Shown: positions 5,464-8,939 of the stretch, one piece after another
Position numbering within the stretch: the first letter of the stretch is position 1
Layout of the letters: every line of letters starts with the position of its first letter
Position numbers and translations under genes: made by a program
Notes under the pieces: generated by a model
Told to the model about the DNA's origin: nothing
Seen by the model: only the letters and a program-made list of their open reading frames with translations
The model's database searches: none
Assembly: GCA_020024175.1 (NCBI GenBank)
Contig: JAHHUB010000065.1
Coordinates: 1-8,939, forward strand
Reading direction: 5' to 3'
DNA length: 8,939 nucleotides
Origin: Oscillospiraceae bacterium
GTDB lineage: Bacteria; Bacillota; Clostridia; Oscillospirales; Ruminococcaceae

Positions 5464-6732
5464 ATGAATGTTAAAGAAACTGTGGAGTATATAAATTCTG
5501 TATCATGGAAAGGAAAAAAGCCCGGTTTATGCCGTACACATGAACTTCTCAAACTCATGAATAACCCTGAAAAAAAACTTAAATTTATCCACATTGCAGG
5601 CACTAACGGAAAAGGCAGTACATCTGTTATGATTGCAGAAATACTGCAAAAGGCGGGATATAAAGTAGGTCTTTCCACATCTCCCCATATTTTCAGGTTC
5701 AATGAAAGAATGAAAATAAACGGAGAAGAAATTTCCGATGATGAGCTTTCCGAAATCACAGAATATATAAAGCCATTGGCAGAAAGTATGGAATCAGGAC
5801 CTACAGAAGTGGAACTTATCTCCTGTATTGCATTTGAATTTTTTATGAGAAACAAATGTGATATTGTGGTTTTGGAAACAGGCATGGGCGGAGCTTTGGA
5901 TTCCACCAATGTGATTGAAACTCCAGAAGTGGCTGTACTCACCAATATCGGACTTGACCACACTGCCTTTTTGGGAAATACCATTGAGGAAATAACAAAA
6001 ACCAAATGCGGCATTATAAAAGAAAACGGAAGTGTTGTTATTTACCCTGTATCGGCGGAAACCGAAAAAATAGAAGAAAAAGTATGCCATGAAAAAAATG
6101 CAGACCTGATAAAAGCTGATTTTGAAAATCTGCACTCAATCAGCCACTCCCTGGAAGGTCAAACTTTTACCTGCGGCAAAAGAGAAAATCTTTTTCTTTC
6201 ACTTTTGGGAAATCATCAGCTAAAAAACGCATCTGTGGTTTTATCTGTTATAGATATTCTAATCAAAAAAGGCTGGAAAATTTCCGAAGAAAATATCAGG
6301 GATGGTCTGAGAGATGTCCACTGGTCAGGTCGATTTGAAATAGCAAAGAAAAATCCACTGTTTATAATAGACGGCGGACACAATCCCCAATGTATAGAGG
6401 CACTCTCGGAAAATATCAAAACTTATCTGCCCAATGAAAAGCTTGTAATACTTACAGGTGTACTTGCGGATAAGGATTACGAAAAAATGTATCTTCCTGT
6501 TATGTCTTTTGCAAAAGAATTTATCTGCATAGAACCACCAAATCCCAGAAAACTGGAGGCGGTTAAACTGGCTGAAAGTCTTTCTAAAAGCAAAATCCCT
6601 GCAACAGGTTATGAAAACATCTCTGATGGTGTAAAAGCGGCTGTAAATTCCGCAGGAAAAGATGGCACCGTACTTTGTTTCGGTTCACTTTATATGATAG
6701 CCGATATAAAAAACGCTTTGGAAAATTTATAA
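5464..6732 (+). CDS. folC: Bifunctional folylpolyglutamate synthase / dihydrofolate synthase
   Basis: Cytoplasmic ATP-dependent ligase that adds glutamate to folates, retaining them in the cell, and often also joins glutamate to dihydropteroate. At 422 residues it has the normal Mur-ligase-like length. Visible motifs: P-loop GTNGKGST (46-53), TSPHI (72-76), ETGMGGALDSTN (138-149), NIGLDHTAFLG (161-171), KCGIIK (181-186, with K181 at the usual carbamylated lysine), GNHQLKNA (249-256), WSGRFE (287-292) and DGGHNP (303-308). The ribosome site AAGG...AGGG is 10-15 bases from the ATG, weaker and farther than those of its neighbours. It lies 129 bases after folT. No convincing promoter or terminator is visible in that gap, so it is probably read from the folT promoter and shares THF control. 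The dihydrofolate synthase activity is not certain from sequence. Confidence 0.95.
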   Translation: MNVKETVEYINSVSWKGKKPGLCRTHELLKLMNNPEKKLKFIHIAGTNGKGSTSVMIAEILQKAGYKVGLSTSPHIFRFNERMKINGEEISDDELSEITEYIKPLAESMESGPTEVELISCIAFEFFMRNKCDIVVLETGMGGALDSTNVIETPEVAVLTNIGLDHTAFLGNTIEEITKTKCGIIKENGSVVIYPVSAETEKIEEKVCHEKNADLIKADFENLHSISHSLEGQTFTCGKRENLFLSLLGNHQLKNASVVLSVIDILIKKGWKISEENIRDGLRDVHWSGRFEIAKKNPLFIIDGGHNPQCIEALSENIKTYLPNEKLVILTGVLADKDYEKMYLPVMSFAKEFICIEPPNPRKLEAVKLAESLSKSKIPATGYENISDGVKAAVNSAGKDGTVLCFGSLYMIADIKNALENL

Positions 6733-6742
6733 AAATATATTT

Positions 6743-6774
6743 GAGAGATGATTAGCAATAGTCATCTCTCTTTT
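6743..6774 (+). terminator. Terminator after folC
   Basis: GAGAGATGA (6743-6751) pairs perfectly with TCATCTCTC (6762-6770) around a 10-base loop, followed by four T and AAA. It lies 10 bases after the folC stop. The T-run is short, so some readthrough into the next gene is possible. Confidence 0.65.
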
Positions 6775-6790
6775 AAATGAAAGGCAGCAA

Positions 6791-7660
6791 ATGAAATTTA
6801 AAAGAATTTATATAGAAATTACAAATATGTGCAATTTAAAATGCCCTTTTTGCTCACCAATGATGAGAAAAAAAGAGCAAATGTCTGTTGAAAATTTCGA
6901 GAAAATATTATTACAGATTAAAAAATATTCACCACATATATATCTTCATGTAAAGGGAGAACCCCTTACACACCCACAGCTAAATGACCTGTTGAATTTA
7001 GCTGAAAAATATGATTTTCCCGTTAATATTACCACAAACGGCACTCTTCTTGCCGAAAAATCTCAGCTCATATTTTGTCATAAAAACATAAGACAAGTGA
7101 ATATTTCCGTTCACAGTATACAATCCGGTAATGGAGATAAAAACAAATATTTAAGAGAAATTGCCGAATTTGGTTTAAAGGCTTTGGAACTTCAGCGCCC
7201 CTATGTTTCCTACCGAATGTGGAATGGACAAAACAGCGAAAAAATTTCCAATGAAGCCAAAACTCAGCTTGAAAATATATCGGAAACTTTTGGTATATCA
7301 CTTCATGGGCAAGAACTTTTAAAGGGCAGATGTTCTGCAAAGCTTGGTGAAAATATCTTTATAAGTTTTGAGGAAGAATTTGAGTGGCCTTCTTTAAGTT
7401 TAAGCGAGGTATCACATCGGGGAAAATGTTTAGGCGGAGGAGATATGCTGGCAATTTTAGTTGATGGCACAATAGTACCCTGTTGTTTAGATGCTGATGG
7501 AATTATAAATCTCGGAAATATATTTACGGAAAAACTTGATGATATTTTACTTTCCCAAAGATACCAAAATCTTTACACAGGATTTCATGGTGGAAATATC
7601 AGTGAAGAACTTTGCAGAAAATGCAGTTACAGAACCAGATTTGATAAACACAAACATTAA
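6791..7660 (+). CDS. Radical SAM protein with SPASM-like C-terminal cluster domain, function unknown
   Basis: A 289-residue cytoplasmic enzyme that should cleave S-adenosylmethionine with a [4Fe-4S] cluster. The cluster motif CxxxCxxC is CNLKCPFC (14-21). Further family marks are the GEP motif (KGEPLTHP, 55-62) and ITTNGTLL (80-87), matching strands of the radical SAM barrel. The C-terminal part carries Cys at 213, 231, 232, 275 and 278 in a CLGG...PCCLD...CRKC arrangement that fits a SPASM or twitch domain holding an auxiliary Fe-S cluster. SPASM enzymes often modify peptides, but no precursor peptide gene is visible beside it. AAAGG stands six bases before the ATG. It starts 58 bases after folC beyond a modest terminator, so it may be transcribed by readthrough. 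I cannot assign a substrate. Confidence 0.88.
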   Translation: MKFKRIYIEITNMCNLKCPFCSPMMRKKEQMSVENFEKILLQIKKYSPHIYLHVKGEPLTHPQLNDLLNLAEKYDFPVNITTNGTLLAEKSQLIFCHKNIRQVNISVHSIQSGNGDKNKYLREIAEFGLKALELQRPYVSYRMWNGQNSEKISNEAKTQLENISETFGISLHGQELLKGRCSAKLGENIFISFEEEFEWPSLSLSEVSHRGKCLGGGDMLAILVDGTIVPCCLDADGIINLGNIFTEKLDDILLSQRYQNLYTGFHGGNISEELCRKCSYRTRFDKHKH

Positions 7661-7696
7661 ATCAATACTTAAATTAACATTACTTTTCATAACTTG

Positions 7697-7725
7697 TTGA
7701 CAATAATAAATATAAATTATATAAT
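7697..7725 (+). promoter_or_regulatory. Promoter of rnpB
   Basis: TTGACA (7697-7702), 17-base spacer, TATAAT (7720-7725): perfect consensus with optimal spacing, as expected for a strong housekeeping RNA promoter. The predicted start near 7732 coincides with the first base pair of the RNase P RNA P1 helix. Confidence 0.88.
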
Positions 7726-7731
7726 AACTTA

Positions 7732-8076
7732 GTAACCGAATAAGATAACAGCGTTTTTAAGCCGAAAGGCTTATTAATGAGGAAAGTCCGAGCCTCACAG
7801 GGCAAGAGTAACTGCTAACGGCAGCCGAAGGCGACTTTAGGGAAAGTGCAACAGAGATATACCGCCTGTCTTACAGGTAAGGGTGGAAAGGCGAGGTAAG
7901 AGCTCACCGGAGTAATGGAGACATTACTGCCATGTAAACCCTACTCGAGGCAACACCTCATAATTGAAAACATAAGGGCGGCCCGTCCGTTTTCTGAGGT
8001 GGCTTGAGCTATGTGGCGACATATAGACCAGATAGATTGTTATCGAATACAGAACTCGGCTTATATATTTGGTTAC
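7732..8076 (+). ncRNA. rnpB: RNase P RNA (catalytic subunit of ribonuclease P)
   Basis: Ribozyme that trims the 5' leader of tRNA precursors. Conserved blocks appear in order: GAGGAAAGTCCG, CAGGGCAAGAGTAACTGC, AGTGCAACAGAGA, AGGTAAGAGCTCACC and the 3' ACAGAACTCGGCTTAT. P1 is formed by GTAACC (7732-7737) with GGTTAC (8071-8076), and P2 by GATAACA (7744-7750) with TGTTATC (8038-8044). These helices set the ends of the gene, about 345 bases. AAGCCGAAAGGCTT after P2 gives a GAAA-capped hairpin in the P3 position. It reads toward the UPF0340 gene and ends at a strong terminator. Confidence 0.97.
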
Positions 8077-8078
8077 AT

Positions 8079-8117
8079 AAAAAAGAACATCAGTTTAATT
8101 ACTGATGTTCTTTTTTT
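8079..8117. terminator. Bidirectional terminator between rnpB and the UPF0340 gene
   Basis: A 14-bp perfect stem (8081-8094 with 8101-8114, core GAACATCAG/CTGATGTTC) with a six-base loop. T-runs stand on both strands: seven T at 8111-8117 on plus, and six A at 8079-8084 that become U on minus. It ends rnpB from the left and the convergent gene, whose stop is at 8170, from the right. Confidence 0.9.
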
Positions 8118-8169
8118 ATTAACTTAAATCTTTAAATTTAGCTTAAAGGAAATTTTATTTAACAAATTA

Positions 8170-8787
8170 CTACATAAGGGATTCATTATAAACTGCTCTG
8201 CTGCCGCCTACAAATTTAGCTCTTACTCTGGCAGCCAGGATATTTGCTTCACCCAGTTTATTTACAGAAAGACGGAGTGGTACAGCAACTTCTTTCAAAT
8301 GCATACCTATCAGTGTACCTCCAATATCAATTCCACCATCAGCTCTGATTTTTTCCACTGCTACAGGCTCTTTAAAATGCTTGTATGCTGCTGTAGCAAA
8401 TGAACCGCCTGCCTTTGGCTGAGGTATTACATTTACTTCGTCCATATTAAGTTTTTCCGCCAATTCCCTTTCGATAATGATTGCTCTGTTAAGGTGTTCA
8501 CAGCATTGAGCAGCAAGATATATTCTATGGACTTTAAACACACCATACATGGCATCAAAAACTGTTTCGGCAACATTATATTGGGAATTTGTACCTATTT
8601 TGGAACCGCAAATTTCACTGGTTGAACAACCTATTACAGCAATTTGACCTTTTTTAAGTTTTGCTCCTTCAATAAATTCTTCAGCTAAATTTTTTGATTG
8701 TTCTTTTAAATCTTCTATAAAATCTTCTTTGCATATTTCAATGCTTTGGGTTTTCAAACTATCTGCTTGTTTTATTAAATTTTCCAT
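8170..8787 (-). CDS. UPF0340 / TIGR01440 family protein (YwlG-like), function unknown
   Basis: A 205-residue soluble protein of the family named UPF0340 or TIGR01440, related to B. subtilis YwlG; its activity is not known. Conserved patches are visible: VIGCSTSEICGSKIG (51-65), AAQCCEHLNRA (92-102) with two adjacent cysteines, PQPKAGGS (122-129), DGGIDIGGTLIGMHL (150-164) and KFVGGSRAVYN (191-201). The glycine, cysteine and histidine patches suggest a ligand or metal site. The frame can be opened farther to 8841, but I start at the ATG at 8787: AAAGGAG stands about eight bases before it, the family begins with a similar helix, and the extra 18 residues have no good ribosome site. The upstream gene on the same strand stops 63 bases earlier, so they may be one operon. 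Confidence 0.9.
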   Translation of the reverse strand: MENLIKQADSLKTQSIEICKEDFIEDLKEQSKNLAEEFIEGAKLKKGQIAVIGCSTSEICGSKIGTNSQYNVAETVFDAMYGVFKVHRIYLAAQCCEHLNRAIIIERELAEKLNMDEVNVIPQPKAGGSFATAAYKHFKEPVAVEKIRADGGIDIGGTLIGMHLKEVAVPLRLSVNKLGEANILAARVRAKFVGGSRAVYNESLM

Positions 8788-8850
8788 AATAAAATACTCC
8801 TTTATGGATAACTTCACTGTTAGCTTATATTTTTTAATCAAATTTTAATT

Positions 8851-8937
8851 TTAAATTTCGACTTTTTTAAATTCCTCTATAAAGTCCACAATATAATCCG
8901 CTGTGGAAGTGAGCATTTCTTTACCCCATTCCTCTGT
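8851..8937 (-). CDS. 3' end of an unidentified gene
   Basis: The minus-strand frame from the window edge to TAA at 8853-8851 encodes 28 residues beginning TEEWGKEML and ending FIEEFKKVEI. The amphipathic helical tail resembles C-terminal helices of creatininase-type amidohydrolases, but it is too short to assign. The frame is open at the window edge; no other minus frame stays open across the segment. No terminator separates it from the UPF0340 gene. Confidence 0.5.
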   Translation of the reverse strand, partial: TEEWGKEMLTSTADYIVDFIEEFKKVEI

Positions 8938-8939
8938 TG

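Noticed and set aside
5382..6014. Minus-strand frame of 210 codons
   Set aside because: Antisense to folC, whose P-loop and downstream motifs are unambiguous on the plus strand.
8788..8841. 18-residue N-terminal extension of the UPF0340 protein
   Set aside because: The internal ATG at 8787 has a clear AAAGGAG site at the right distance; the upstream ATG does not.
1..8939. CRISPR array, insertion sequence, prophage or tRNA genes
   Set aside because: No spaced direct repeats, transposase or integrase motifs, or cloverleaf sequences were seen. The only non-coding RNAs recognised are rnpB and the two riboswitches.

Overview
The window looks like chromosomal DNA of a low-G+C Gram-positive anaerobe, most likely a member of the Clostridia. 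The evidence is the AT-rich composition, strong Shine-Dalgarno sites (GGAGG, AAGGAGG), a lipoprotein-type substrate-binding protein, an ECF vitamin transporter component, a DUF4364-family protein, and cobalamin and tetrahydrofolate riboswitches. No phage, transposon or CRISPR signature is visible.

The left block (1-3725, minus strand) is a vitamin B12-type ABC importer unit. It starts with a promoter (3697-3725) and a cobalamin riboswitch (about 3511-3675). A second promoter under a palindrome (3400-3434) follows, then genes for a lipoprotein binding protein (2147-3349), a FecCD/BtuC permease (1047-2081) and an ATPase (1032 to beyond base 1). The ATPase carries an unusual C-terminal extension. 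A strong stem-loop separates the binding-protein and permease genes.

The centre (3736-4404, minus strand) holds a DUF4364 winged-helix protein gene with its own terminator. Divergent to it is a folate unit (4499-6774, plus strand): promoter, tetrahydrofolate riboswitch, a hairpin that hides the ribosome binding site of folT, the folT S component of an ECF folate transporter, folC (folylpolyglutamate/dihydrofolate synthase) and a terminator.

The right block holds an orphan radical SAM/SPASM protein gene (6791-7660, plus) and the RNase P RNA gene rnpB with a consensus promoter (7697-8076, plus). A bidirectional terminator (8079-8117) is shared with a convergent UPF0340/TIGR01440 gene (8170-8787, minus). 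The last 90 bases hold the 3' end of another minus-strand gene.

The theme is uptake and retention of two one-carbon cofactors, B12 and folate, each under its own riboswitch, in units that diverge around a small possible DNA-binding protein. I see no wholly new system. The points most worth a second look are the double control of the B12 importer, the ATPase extension, the mutually exclusive helices in both leaders, and the orphan radical SAM enzyme.
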